Part shown: in pieces, positions 46,582 to 55,174 of the stretch
How positions within the stretch are numbered: the first letter of the stretch is position 1
Layout: each line of letters opens with the position of its first letter
Assembly (NCBI GenBank): GCA_021769965.1
Contig: JAETRU010000016.1
Location: 1 to 59,503 of the forward strand
Source: Eubacterium sp.
GTDB taxonomy: Bacteria; Bacillota; Clostridia; Peptostreptococcales; Anaerovoracaceae
Direction of reading: 5' to 3'
Length of the DNA: 59,503 nucleotides
Translations under genes and position numbers: made by a program
Notes under the pieces: model-generated
The model's input: only the letters and a program-made list of their open reading frames with translations
What the model was told of the DNA's origin: nothing
The model's database searches: none

Positions 46582-47265
46582 ATGAAAACTATCGGTATGA
46601 TCGGCGGCCTGTCCTGGCACTCGTCGCTGCAAATGTACGAATACATCAATCAGTATATCGCGGACAGACTCGGCCAGTATAACTGCGCCAAAATGGTTCT
46701 TGCCAACGTCAATCTGCAAGACGTTTTTATCACTCGAAAAGACGAACAGGAGCAGGTGCTTCTGGAAGCTGCCCGTCAGATAGACGCCGCCGGCTGCGAT
46801 TTTTACATCATCTGTTCCAACACCATGCACAGGCACGCTCCGTTTCTGGCTTCGCATGTCAAAACGCCTCTGCTTCACATCGCCGACGCCACGGCCGACG
46901 AAATTCTGTCAAAAGGCATCCGGCGCATTGCTCTCATGGGCACCCGTATCACCATGGAGGAGGATTTTTACCGTGGACGGCTTGCGGATAAAGGCCTGCA
47001 GGTCATGATCCCGTCAGAGGAAGACCGCCGCTTCATCGATCAGGTGCTCTACAAAGAGACCGGTTTCGGCATCGTCAAAGAGTCCTCATCCCGGCGTTTT
47101 TATGAGATCGCAGAGTCGCTGGCAGCAAAAGGCGCCGAGGGCGTCATCTTAGGCTGCACAGAGATCGGCATGCTGATGCAGCAGGAGCACACAGACATCC
47201 CTCTCTTTGATACCACCATCATCCATGGGGAGACTGCGGCCAGAATGGCTATAGAAGAAAACTAA
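46582..47265 (+). CDS. Aspartate/glutamate racemase family protein
   Basis: From ATG 46,582 (TAAGGAG before it) the protein has 227 residues. The family's two catalytic cysteines are in IICSNTMHRH and ILGCTEIGML, and the start MKTIGMIGGLSWHSS is typical of aspartate racemase-like enzymes. They interconvert L and D amino acids by proton exchange without a cofactor. The exact substrate is not known. Confidence 0.85.
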   Translation: MKTIGMIGGLSWHSSLQMYEYINQYIADRLGQYNCAKMVLANVNLQDVFITRKDEQEQVLLEAARQIDAAGCDFYIICSNTMHRHAPFLASHVKTPLLHIADATADEILSKGIRRIALMGTRITMEEDFYRGRLADKGLQVMIPSEEDRRFIDQVLYKETGFGIVKESSSRRFYEIAESLAAKGAEGVILGCTEIGMLMQQEHTDIPLFDTTIIHGETAARMAIEEN

Positions 47266-47284
47266 TATCAAAAACTGAACTGTC

Positions 47285-47328
47285 AAAAAGCGGCCTGTCG
47301 GGAAGTCTTTCCCTCGAGGCCGCTTTTT
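47285..47328. terminator. Bidirectional terminator between racemase and buk
   Basis: AAAAAGCGGCCT (47,285-47,296) pairs with AGGCCGCTTTTT (47,317-47,328). The A and T tracts on both sides make it work in both directions for the convergent genes. Confidence 0.85.
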
Positions 47329-47338
47329 ATCTCTGTGT

Positions 47339-48403
47339 TTACAATACGTGCGCTTGCTCTTCACCGTTGATGACCCGGTGAATACCTTTTGCGAGAGCCT
47401 CCATCTCATAGGTTCCCGCGATGACGGAAACCGGCGCGATAAAGCCGACTCTCTTTGTCATTTCTTCAGTCAGATACCCGGAATACGCCATGCCGCCGGT
47501 CAGAATGATCTTGTCCACCCTGCCGCAGACCACAGGGGCCAGGGATCCGATGTCCTTGGACAGCTGCAGGATCATCGCGTCGTAGATGATCTTTGCATGG
47601 GCGTCCTCTCCGGCCATGCGCTCAACTTCTCTGGCGTCGTTCACGCCCAGATACGCGCTGAGACCTCCGCGTCCTTTCAGTTTCTTCTGGACCTCTTTTT
47701 CAGACAGCCCGCTTCTGAAACAGAATTTGACCAGTTCTCTGCACGGCACGCCGCCGGAGCGCTCCGGTGAAAAACCGCCTTCGTCGTCACCGACAAACTC
47801 CAGCACTTTGCCCCCTTTGATCAGATTGCTGGTAACGCCGCCGCCCAGATGGCAGACGATGTAAGTGGTGTCTTCCAGCTTCACACCGTCACGCTTTGCC
47901 TGTTCGATACTGACGGCGCGGCTGTTGAGCACGTGAGTCAGGAACGGCTTTTTGATCTCCGGCACGCCGGTGTAAGTGAAGATCGGGTCAGGTACGCCGC
48001 AGCCGCAGACAGCGTCGTAAATATAGGCGTTGATATCAGCACCGGCTTCTCTGATCATCTCGTGGGCGATGACCGCAGCCAGGTTTGCCGGGTGCGGTGC
48101 CGGTGAGTCAAGAGACGCCTGTACAAAAGCGTCGTCCACCAGATACGCGCCGCTTTCGATCTGTCCGACGACGCCGCCTCTCGCAGCGATGGCGGAAAGA
48201 TCCGTGACCTGCAGGTTCTGCGAACGCAGGTACTCCAGAATCGCGTCTTTTCTGAATTCCAGCTGATCGTTGATCTCCGCGAATTTTTTCAGTTCTTCTG
48301 CCGGGTGGTCGATACTGCAGGTGTTCAGCTCCTTCTCACCGTCATAGACCGCGACTTTTGTTGAAGTGGAACCCGGATTGATAACTAAAATATACTCTGC
48401 CAT
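47339..48403 (-). CDS. buk: Butyrate kinase
   Basis: The 354 residues match butyrate kinase in length and motifs: INPGSTSTKVAVYD at the N-terminus (phosphate-binding), HLGGGVTSNLIKGG and ILTGGMAYSG. It belongs to the acetate/sugar kinase superfamily and makes butyrate and ATP from butyryl phosphate. It starts one base after the ptb stop, with AAAGGAG inside ptb, so both are translated from one mRNA. Confidence 0.95.
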   Translation of the reverse strand: MAEYILVINPGSTSTKVAVYDGEKELNTCSIDHPAEELKKFAEINDQLEFRKDAILEYLRSQNLQVTDLSAIAARGGVVGQIESGAYLVDDAFVQASLDSPAPHPANLAAVIAHEMIREAGADINAYIYDAVCGCGVPDPIFTYTGVPEIKKPFLTHVLNSRAVSIEQAKRDGVKLEDTTYIVCHLGGGVTSNLIKGGKVLEFVGDDEGGFSPERSGGVPCRELVKFCFRSGLSEKEVQKKLKGRGGLSAYLGVNDAREVERMAGEDAHAKIIYDAMILQLSKDIGSLAPVVCGRVDKIILTGGMAYSGYLTEEMTKRVGFIAPVSVIAGTYEMEALAKGIHRVINGEEQAHVL

Positions 48404-49315
48404 TTATTTATCTCCTTTCGCGCATGCCGCAGCCAGCAGCAGAGACTGCCGTTTTTCCTTTTCGGTGGCGCCTCTGGATGTCAGGGCGATCGGTGCCTTC
48501 GCGCCTACGATAAGACCTGCCATGTCCGCGCCTGCGGAGAACAGAAGCGCTTTGCCGAGGATATTTCCGCACGGCATATTCGGAACCACCATGATGTCCG
48601 CGTCGCCGACCAGTTCACTGTCAAAGCCTTTCTTATGCGCGGACTCTCTGCTCATCAGAATATCGTAAGAAAGCGGTCCTTCTACAACACAGTTTCTGAT
48701 CTCGCCGTTTTTGTTCATCTCGGTCAGCTTCGCCGCGTCCTCCGTCTCAGGCTGCTTTGGATTCACTTTCTCCACAGCGGCCAGTACGCCTACCTTCGGC
48801 GTGTCATATCCCATGTTGCGCAGGTTTTCTACAGCGTTTTCTATGATCTCCTTCTTCTGTTCCAGAGTCGGGTACAGAACCATGCCGCTGTCAGTAAGAA
48901 CCAGAATTTTGTGGTAGTTAGGCACTTTCAGGAATGCCAGATGGCTCATCAGCCGGCCTGTACGCAGGCCGGATTCCTCAGAAACTACTGCCTTCAAGAG
49001 AATACCTGTGTCGATCTTCCCTTTCAGAATAAAATCTGCCTCGCCGTCTTTCACACACTGGCAGGTTTTCTTTGCTGCCTCTTCCAGCGTTGCCGCATGG
49101 ATGATCTTCACATCGTCCAGATCCCCGTCAAAGGCCTTTATCTCCTCTCTGATCAAAGTCTCATCTCCTACCAGAACGGCGTCGATGAGACCCTCTTTCC
49201 GGCACTGATTCACAGCCGTCAGAGCAGACTTGTCCTGCGCTGCCGCAACGACTACTGTCTTCTTTTCTGATGCGTGGAACGACCTTTCCAGCTCCTCAAA
49301 ATCTTTAAAAACCAT
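48404..49315 (-). CDS. ptb: Phosphate butyryltransferase
   Basis: From ATG 49,315 (GGAGGTAGG before it) the protein has 303 residues. It matches phosphotransbutyrylases (PTA_PTB family): KKTVVVAAAQDKSAL start, DFILKGKIDTGILLKAV middle and the C-terminal AGADMAGLIVGAKAPI region. It turns butyryl-CoA into butyryl phosphate, which Buk uses for ATP. The pair forms the kinase route to butyrate. Confidence 0.94.
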   Translation of the reverse strand: MVFKDFEELERSFHASEKKTVVVAAAQDKSALTAVNQCRKEGLIDAVLVGDETLIREEIKAFDGDLDDVKIIHAATLEEAAKKTCQCVKDGEADFILKGKIDTGILLKAVVSEESGLRTGRLMSHLAFLKVPNYHKILVLTDSGMVLYPTLEQKKEIIENAVENLRNMGYDTPKVGVLAAVEKVNPKQPETEDAAKLTEMNKNGEIRNCVVEGPLSYDILMSRESAHKKGFDSELVGDADIMVVPNMPCGNILGKALLFSAGADMAGLIVGAKAPIALTSRGATEKEKRQSLLLAAACAKGDK

Positions 49316-49360
49316 TTTCCTACCTCCCATGGATTACATGTAAATGCTTGTTATACCTTA

Positions 49361-49389
49361 AGCATATCATTTTTGTGCTTCCTGGTCAA
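49361..49389 (-). promoter_or_regulatory. Promoter of ptb-buk
   Basis: On the minus strand TTGACC (49,389-49,384) and TATGCT (49,366-49,361) have a 17-base spacer. Upstream lie two similar stretches, TTCTTTTTTTGAATC and TACTTTTTTTGAGATC, that could bind a regulator. The rest of 49,390-49,527 shows no gene. Confidence 0.5.
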
Positions 49390-49527
49390 ATTCTTTTTTT
49401 GAATCAAAAACTTTTCGTCTGAATACTTTCACACTGTTATGTGCGAAACATGCATTTTTCGCAGAATTTAGCCAATTATCGCACTCAAATACTTTTTTTG
49501 AGATCATTACTTTTTGTTTGAAATCGG

Positions 49528-49556
49528 TTGCAAAAGATTGTCGAAATTGATATAAT
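49528..49556 (+). promoter_or_regulatory. Promoter of the YheO-type regulator
   Basis: TTGCAA and TATAAT are 17 bases apart on the plus strand, 54 bases before the ATG. Confidence 0.65.
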
Positions 49557-49609
49557 ATTCGTGTTAGCATGATAAAGTGGAAAAAAACAAGTTTTAGGGG
49601 AGATACTTA

Positions 49610-50266
49610 ATGGTAAATAATGAAAAACAGCTTCGGACTGTGGCGGATCTGATCGCGGCCCAGTTCGGTCCGGGCACGGAAGTCGTCATCCACGATTTCA
49701 CTGTAGATATAGACCACACCATCGTCTATATCGTCAACGGCCATGTAACGGGACGGCGCGTCGGCGACGGCCCTACGCAGGCTTTTCTCAGATATATGAA
49801 ACACCAGGGAACCAGTCTGGACAAGATCCGTTATGTAACGCATACCGCCGACGGACGCATGATCCGCTCTTCCACGATGAACTTTTTCGATGAAGACGGT
49901 CTGCTCAACAGCGCGATGTGTATCAATCAGGATATTACAGATCTGGTGGCGCTGGAAAACGCCGTCAAAGGCATGTCCAGCAACAGCTACTTTGAAACCA
50001 ACCAGCTGTCTACAGACAACGATTTTGACAGCCCGTCCCCGTCCATACATGGTCTGATGGACAGCCTGATCGCGGAAGGACTTGCCCTGATCGGCATGCC
50101 GCCTGACAAAATGAACAAAGAAGCGAAGATCCGTCTGATCCGGTTCCTCGACGAGCGGGGAGTGTTCATGATCCAGAAGTCCGGCCAGGCTGTCTGCGAG
50201 CTGCTGGGCATATCAAAGTTTACCCTTTACAATTACCTGGAAGAAGCCAGAGGAAAAAAAGACTGA
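49610..50266 (+). CDS. YheO-type PAS/HTH transcriptional regulator
   Basis: The 218 residues have an N-terminal YheO-like PAS domain (about 5-115, with FGPGTEVVIHDF and a VNGHVTGR loop) and a C-terminal HTH_22 domain (about 150-212, FLDERGVFMIQKSGQAVCELLGISKFTLYNYL in parts). Related regulators include DauR. It is divergent from ptb-buk and may control it in answer to a small molecule; this is inferred from position. GGGGAG precedes the ATG. Confidence 0.85.
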   Translation: MVNNEKQLRTVADLIAAQFGPGTEVVIHDFTVDIDHTIVYIVNGHVTGRRVGDGPTQAFLRYMKHQGTSLDKIRYVTHTADGRMIRSSTMNFFDEDGLLNSAMCINQDITDLVALENAVKGMSSNSYFETNQLSTDNDFDSPSPSIHGLMDSLIAEGLALIGMPPDKMNKEAKIRLIRFLDERGVFMIQKSGQAVCELLGISKFTLYNYLEEARGKKD

Positions 50267-50283
50267 AACATACCAACGATACA

Positions 50284-50317
50284 CCAAAAGGCCTCGTCTT
50301 ACGACGAGGCCTTTTGG
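50284..50317 (+). terminator. Strong terminator after the regulator
   Basis: A 15-bp stem, CCAAAAGGCCTCGTC with GACGAGGCCTTTTGG, has a TTAC loop. The T run lies within the stem. It ends the regulator transcript. Confidence 0.85.
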
Positions 50318-50461
50318 CTGCGATATTAATTAAAAAAGAACGTTCAAAAGAAATTATCTCGGTAACCCTATCTCCTTTTGACAATATCAGTATAGCTTTT
50401 TATTGTGATGATTTTATAAAGAAAATCTATCCGCTCTGTGTCTTTTTTCATCAACAGACGG

Positions 50462-50575
50462 TCACTTTCTTCTGAAAAACTTCCTGTACAGCCAGACGCC
50501 CAGAGCGATAACGCCTCCGTATGTCAGAATGAATATGACCAGTATCACGATCTGCATGACCAGACTTGAATTCAT
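50462..50575 (-). CDS. Small membrane peptide, 37 aa
   Basis: AAAAGGAGG precedes the ATG at 50,575. The product has one membrane helix (about 6-28) and a basic C-terminus (RKFFRRK). It follows the three-membrane-protein cluster on the same strand by about 35 bases, so it may belong to that operon. Confidence 0.5.
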   Translation of the reverse strand: MNSSLVMQIVILVIFILTYGGVIALGVWLYRKFFRRK

Positions 50576-50610
50576 TATATTTTCCTCCTTTTGAATCAAA
50601 GTATTGCGGT

Positions 50611-51204
50611 TCACAGGTTATTCAGCATATGAAGTTTCTTTTTTCTGACGCGTTTTCTCATGATCCCGTAGACGCAGAAATATGTTATCACCGACAGAGA
50701 ATACAATATCGTTACCAGGGCCGCGTCTCTGTAGCCTCCTTTATTATGCTTTACATACTGCCAGCGCATTTGATCAGGTGAGCTGCTGCTTCTCCCCTTT
50801 GCCTCTGGTATATCCTCTGCGAGGCGCTCTACGGCTTCCGCGTATTTCATGGCCTGCGCCCCGCCGACAAGTTCCCCTTTTTCATCAAACTCCAGCGGAA
50901 GCCAGGACACCTCCCCTGTAGAGTTACTCTTTACTTTTAAATCACTGAATGCAGCCATGTGATCGGTTTCATCATATATCACCCCGATGTATACATTAGC
51001 GTCCTCCAGTGTCTCGTCACCTATGGAATAATCCGAGACAGGCACCGGGAAGTAAACCCCCGCTATGGAAATCGACAACGGGAGCAAAAGTACCGCGGCC
51101 AAAACCGGCAAAACCAAACCTGGCCATTTACTCTTCCGCCCTGCCAGATAAAACTCCAATCCTCCCAGCAAAATCATACAAACCAAAGAAATCACAAGTA
51201 TCAT
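50611..51204 (-). CDS. Membrane protein, paralogue A of the DUF2089 cluster
   Basis: The 197 residues have two N-terminal helices (about 2-20 and 28-50) separated by a GRKSKWPGL loop, an outer domain of about 100 residues with acidic stretches, and a C-terminal helix followed by a basic tail (MRKRVRKKK). The same plan is found in the proteins at 51,221 and 52,125. Family and function are unknown to me. Confidence 0.65.
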   Translation of the reverse strand: MILVISLVCMILLGGLEFYLAGRKSKWPGLVLPVLAAVLLLPLSISIAGVYFPVPVSDYSIGDETLEDANVYIGVIYDETDHMAAFSDLKVKSNSTGEVSWLPLEFDEKGELVGGAQAMKYAEAVERLAEDIPEAKGRSSSSPDQMRWQYVKHNKGGYRDAALVTILYSLSVITYFCVYGIMRKRVRKKKLHMLNNL

Positions 51205-51220
51205 TTCAATCTCCCCTTAC

Positions 51221-51817
51221 CTACTGCAGCTCCTGCAGCCTTATTTTCTCAAATTCTCTATCCCTTTTCGCTCTACGAAGCTGCATTCTTTTGAACAAGT
51301 AGACGCCCAGCAGCGGAATTCCCAGTTCTACAAAAATCCATAGATAATATGTCCTCGAATAATATCCTCCGTTTATATGGACCATGTGCTCTTCCAGATC
51401 AAATTCCGGAGGCGCATCGCTGTTCAATTCATATTCTCCTGCCACTTTTTTCTGCACGTCTTTCAAGCGGAACTCTCCCCATCCAACGCTGTCCAACTGC
51501 TCGCCGCCGCTGTCCTTTATGGAAATATCCGATACCCCCAGTATATTCCCCTTTTCATCAAAACATATTTCAGCCTCGGCAGTCCGATTTCCTTCCAGAT
51601 TACAGGTAAGCAGCTCCGCAGTATAATGCGCTTCTGCATAGAACATCCATACCGTTATTGACAGACATGCGATGCACAGCACCGCCAGAGGCAGCAGTCC
51701 CGGCCACGGACTTTTCTTCGATGAAAGCCAAAGCTGCAAAAAAGCCGCTCCAATAATGATGCCCAGGCAAGCTGGCCATATGAGAAAAGACTTTGCAAAG
51801 CTCAAAATATCTACCAT
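51221..51817 (-). CDS. Membrane protein, paralogue B of the DUF2089 cluster
   Basis: From ATG 51,817 (AAGGGGCAATAGG before it) the protein has 198 residues. It shows the same plan as its neighbours: two N-terminal helices around SSKKSPWPGL, an outer domain with FDEKGNILGVSD, and a C-terminal helix with a basic end. The start overlaps none, but lies 2 bases from the DUF2089 gene end. Confidence 0.65.
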   Translation of the reverse strand: MVDILSFAKSFLIWPACLGIIIGAAFLQLWLSSKKSPWPGLLPLAVLCIACLSITVWMFYAEAHYTAELLTCNLEGNRTAEAEICFDEKGNILGVSDISIKDSGGEQLDSVGWGEFRLKDVQKKVAGEYELNSDAPPEFDLEEHMVHINGGYYSRTYYLWIFVELGIPLLGVYLFKRMQLRRAKRDREFEKIRLQELQ

Positions 51818-51818
51818 C

Positions 51819-52109
51819 CTATTGCCCCTTCCTGTATTCACTGATCAAAAGCTTGGCAGTCTCAAAATCAAGCTTATCGTCCATCGCCAGCTTCTTAATC
51901 AGATTTACGTAGGGATCTCCCTCTCGATCATCGCCAGCCTTTACCTTATCAATCAGACGATCCAGACGAAGACGCACTGTCGGGTAAGTAACTCCATACA
52001 TATTTGCTATTTCTTTTAACGAACCGCTGGCAAGGATAAAATTCTTGATAAAATTCATATCTTCCTCTTCCAGGCTCTCCATCCAAATCGGTATAACTTT
52101 AATCGACAC
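51819..52109 (-). CDS. DUF2089 family regulator
   Basis: The 96 residues contain a helix-turn-helix (SLKEIANMYGVTYPTVRLRLDRL) and a C-terminal helical part, matching DUF2089. Such proteins probably regulate the membrane proteins encoded around them. The start is GTG at 52,109 with GGGAGGGAAAGAGC before it. Confidence 0.78.
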   Translation of the reverse strand: MSIKVIPIWMESLEEEDMNFIKNFILASGSLKEIANMYGVTYPTVRLRLDRLIDKVKAGDDREGDPYVNLIKKLAMDDKLDFETAKLLISEYRKGQ

Positions 52110-52124
52110 GCTCTTTCCCTCCCA

Positions 52125-52748
52125 TTACAAATCAGTAATCTCCATCCTGTGCAGCTGCTTCTGTCTGCGTTTTTTCCGAAAGTCCCGGCAAACCATGATC
52201 CAGGCGATGACAGGAATTATGGAAGTGACGATCAGCTGCTGTATAAATCTTTGCCAGTTGTAATCGCCTCTTACCGGTTCTCCGATTTTATCCTGTTCCG
52301 CCGTTAATTCCTCATAGGACACACTGCTTCCGGTAAATCCTTTCGCAGCCCGTCCCAGAGCTTCCATGATCGGTCCCTCATACTGCAGTGCCTCTTCAGT
52401 GCCGACCAGTTTGCCGTTCTTAAAGTCAAGGTCGACATAGTCCAGTTCCTCTTCAGTTTCTCCGATGATAAGTCTTCCCACGGCGTGAATCTGCCGCTCA
52501 TCATCGATGGCGGTCTGCAGAATGCCAACATAATTGTTATCATCCCAGACCAGAATTTCACGGATCCCGCTGCTGCCATGGTACCACCATTGCCCATGGG
52601 CTGAAGAAATGACCATAAATATGGTGAGCAGCACAGGCAGGATCCATCTGGCTTTCTTCTCATGTTTGATAAGATACCACTGCAATCCCAATACTACAGC
52701 GGCTCCCGCCGCAAAATCGGCCATCAAAGTTAAACAAAACAGGAACAA
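52125..52748 (-). CDS. Membrane protein, paralogue C of the DUF2089 cluster
   Basis: The 207-residue protein starts at TTG 52,748 with GGAGG before it. It has two N-terminal helices with a KHEKKARWILPVLL junction, an outer domain (about 55-165) and a C-terminal helix followed by a basic tail (RDFRKKRRQKQ). The outer domain holds a DFKNGKLVGTEEAL motif like LEFDEKGELVGGAQAM in paralogue A. It is the first gene of the cluster. Confidence 0.65.
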   Translation of the reverse strand: MFLFCLTLMADFAAGAAVVLGLQWYLIKHEKKARWILPVLLTIFMVISSAHGQWWYHGSSGIREILVWDDNNYVGILQTAIDDERQIHAVGRLIIGETEEELDYVDLDFKNGKLVGTEEALQYEGPIMEALGRAAKGFTGSSVSYEELTAEQDKIGEPVRGDYNWQRFIQQLIVTSIIPVIAWIMVCRDFRKKRRQKQLHRMEITDL

Positions 52749-52937
52749 AACTTGTCCTCCAATCTTTCGGTCTTTAATTTATTTAAATATAACATTTAAT
52801 TTTATTGAAGTCAATATTAAAATTTCAGTCTAATATTATTTTTTCAGTTTATTCCCAAAACTAAGGAGGAGCTGCCAAAGGGATCTGCCCGGTTCTTACC
52901 GCCGCGAACAATATGGAGAAAAAAAGAAGAGATCGTT

Positions 52938-53003
52938 TCAATGATACTGCTCCCAGTTGCGAGCTTCGTTGAACTCCCGCAATATCATTTTGATTCCTTC
53001 CAT
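52938..53003 (-). pseudogene. N-terminal fragment of a MazG-like pyrophosphohydrolase
   Basis: An ATG at 53,003 with AAAGAGGACG before it opens a 21-codon frame, MEGIKMILREFNEARNWEQYH, then a stop. The LREF..ARNWEQYH segment matches the conserved start of MazG-like NTP pyrophosphohydrolases (L..FRDERDWEQFH). The following sequence shows no more of the enzyme, so this is a truncated remnant. Confidence 0.4.
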
Positions 53004-53031
53004 GATCGTCCTCTTTTTCTTGTCATTCAGG

Positions 53032-53331
53032 AAATTAAGTTTTTGACCCTTCTAAATGCCAATTTGACCTAACTTTCTGTCCTGCGGGCACCTGAAATTA
53101 GGTTTTTGACCCCTCTAAATGCCAGTTTGACCTAACTTTCTGTCCTGCGGGCACCTGAAATTAGGTTTTTGACCCCTCTAAACGCCGTTTTGACCTAACC
53201 TTCTGTCCTGCAGGCACCGGAAATTAAGTTTTTGACCCCGCCAAATGCTAATTTGACCTAACTTTCTGTCCTGCGGGCACCTGAAATTAGGTTTTTGACC
53301 CTTCTAAACGCCGATTTGACCTAATTCTCAG
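53032..53331. repeat. Minisatellite of about five 63-bp units
   Basis: Units start at 53,032, 53,095, 53,158, 53,221 and 53,284, each with AAATTARGTTTTTGACC, a variable middle, TTTGACCTAA and a GTCCTGCGGGCACC spacer. TTAGGT and ACCTAA form an inverted repeat in most units. The unit length is a multiple of three, but stops block long frames, so it looks non-coding. Apart from this and the MazG remnant I see nothing in 52,749-53,378. Confidence 0.9.
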
Positions 53332-53378
53332 CTCCACAGTCTCAGCCACAGCGCAGCCCGCAGGCTAAACCTGATTGC

Positions 53379-54149
53379 TCAAAGGAAATAGCTGTCCATC
53401 ATTTCGCTGATCGCTCTGGTATCTATGCTTCCATTCAGATCGTCAAAGGTAAAAAACACATCTCGCCATGGCATATACCCGTTGCGAATGTAGGTCTGCA
53501 TTTTCCAGGTAAAGCTGCGGGCATATTTTTCGTTTCCGATGAGTCCGCAATGTTCCAGCAGTTTAAAGCGTCTTTCACTTCGAACTGCGATTTTGAAGTC
53601 GGGCGCGAGAACTCCCTCCGGCAAGTTCAGGTTTTCTTCATAGTGATACGGTATCCCTTTATTATACAGCAGATTAGCAAGTAAAACCTCTGATTTGGAG
53701 CGTACCATTTCCCCTTTCAGAGTCTGATGTACCAGGCCTTCCGCCGAATATCGTTCATTTTTTTCATAAGGCTCATTTTCCCAGCTGCCGCCTCCGGTAA
53801 TGCTTTCCGGCTCTCCTCTGTAAGCTCTCGGCAGCTCCTGCAAAACCGCCTCCTGATTTATGGGTTTGTACTCCTGTGTGTATGCGCGCATCAGGTCTAA
53901 GTTTCTGTCTATATGTTCGATCGTCTGCTCTATCATACGGCGCTGCTGCAATGCCTTTACCTTTGCATTGGATCCCGATCCCAGATAGCGTTTCTCTCCA
54001 TTCTCCACTTCAGAGTAATAGATGCATTTCCCGATCTGCGAGCTGATCAGTCTTCCCTCAGGTAAAACCGCCAGCTGCCGCTGATATTCCCGTTTCAGCG
54101 CTTCCTGTTCTGCTGCCTCCTGTGCAATATAATCCCTGCTGTCTCTCAT
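53379..54149 (-). CDS. PD-(D/E)XK nuclease-like protein
   Basis: The 256 residues have a helical N-terminal half (about 1-140) and a C-terminal domain with MVRSKSEVLLANLLYNKGI, LAPDFKI and FKLLEHCGLIG. The spaced Glu, Asp and Glu-His fit a restriction-endonuclease-like core, though the usual Lys is replaced (EHCG). It resembles a conserved Bacillota protein of unknown role. It stands alone between a minisatellite and the rnf operon. Confidence 0.55.
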   Translation of the reverse strand: MRDSRDYIAQEAAEQEALKREYQRQLAVLPEGRLISSQIGKCIYYSEVENGEKRYLGSGSNAKVKALQQRRMIEQTIEHIDRNLDLMRAYTQEYKPINQEAVLQELPRAYRGEPESITGGGSWENEPYEKNERYSAEGLVHQTLKGEMVRSKSEVLLANLLYNKGIPYHYEENLNLPEGVLAPDFKIAVRSERRFKLLEHCGLIGNEKYARSFTWKMQTYIRNGYMPWRDVFFTFDDLNGSIDTRAISEMMDSYFL

Positions 54150-54220
54150 ACATATCCTCCTTTTACATCATTTTACAGCACCCATGCAGCCGGGTCAATA
54201 CATTTTCAGGATATAATGTA

Positions 54221-54272
54221 AAAAAACAGCAAAACTGCCGTCCTGGCGGTTATTTCCCGTCGGGACGGCAGT
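54221..54272 (-). terminator. Terminator of the rnf operon
   Basis: ACTGCCGTCC (54,272-54,263 on the minus strand) pairs with GGACGGCAGT (54,243-54,234), followed by TTTTGCTGTTTTTTT. Confidence 0.85.
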
Positions 54273-54302
54273 CTCTTGTGTCAATATGTCTTAACAGAAT
54301 AC

Positions 54303-55157
54303 TTACGCTTCCTGCTTTTCTTCAGCCTTTGGAGCCGGAGCAGCAGCCGGTTTTGCCGGCGCTTTCTTTATGCGCATATTGTTGATCGCGCCTGTCGGAC
54401 ATTCTTTTGCACAGAGTCCGCAGTTCTTGCACTTGTCAGGATCGATTCTCGCCACGTTGTTTTCCACTGTGATCGCCTCGAACTTACAAGTCTTTTCGCA
54501 TTTCTTGCAGCCGATACATCCATTGGAGCATGCCTTTCTGGTCTCTGCACCCTTTGCTTCGGATTTGCACTGAACCACTACCAGGTTCTTAGCGCTCTGA
54601 AGTTTAATTACAGAGTTCGGGCAGACCTTTGCGCACGCGCCGCAAGCTACGCAGTTGTCTCTGTTTACGACCGCTACACCGTCGCATACATGGATAGCGT
54701 CAAAGTCGCACGCTGCAGCACAGTCGCCAAGACCGATACAGCCGTAAGGGCAGGCGGACAGTCCGCCAAAGAACTGCTTTGCAGCAGAACAGGTCTGCAC
54801 GCCTTTGTATTCCATGATGGTCTTAGCAGCATCTTTGGTTCCGTTACACATTACAACAGCGACCTGCTTGTCGGCAGAACCTGCCTCAACGCCCAGCACC
54901 TCTGCAAGCTTTGCAGCAACATCAGCGCCGCCTACAGGACATTTGGAACAGCTGAGAGAGTGATCCTCTGTCAGCGCGTTTGCGTAGTCGTCACAGCCGG
55001 CATAGCCGCAGGCACCGCAGTTCGCGCCCGGAAGCTCCGCGCGAAGCAGCGCGAATGTTTCATCTACCGGTACAAAGAACACCTTGGATGCAATGGTCAG
55101 AATGACCGCGCATACAAGACCGATCGCAACTACGATCAAAATTGGTGTTAATATCAT
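54303..55157 (-). CDS. rnfB: Ion-translocating oxidoreductase subunit RnfB
   Basis: The 284-residue subunit begins with a membrane helix and the [19 protein letters not shown] cluster motif. [41 protein letters not shown] and [11 protein letters not shown] follow as further [4Fe-4S] sites. RnfB takes electrons from ferredoxin. The C-terminus is an Ala/Pro/Lys-rich extension (about 265-284). It is the last gene of the operon. Confidence 0.95.
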   Translation of the reverse strand: MILTPILIVVAIGLVCAVILTIASKVFFVPVDETFALLRAELPGANCGACGYAGCDDYANALTEDHSLSCSKCPVGGADVAAKLAEVLGVEAGSADKQVAVVMCNGTKDAAKTIMEYKGVQTCSAAKQFFGGLSACPYGCIGLGDCAAACDFDAIHVCDGVAVVNRDNCVACGACAKVCPNSVIKLQSAKNLVVVQCKSEAKGAETRKACSNGCIGCKKCEKTCKFEAITVENNVARIDPDKCKNCGLCAKECPTGAINNMRIKKAPAKPAAAPAPKAEEKQEA

Positions 55158-55174
55158 CTATTTCGCCTCCTATC

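Noticed and set aside
53032-53331. CRISPR array or coding repeat of 21 residues
   Set aside because: There are no distinct spacers, and stop codons interrupt the frames despite the 63-bp period.
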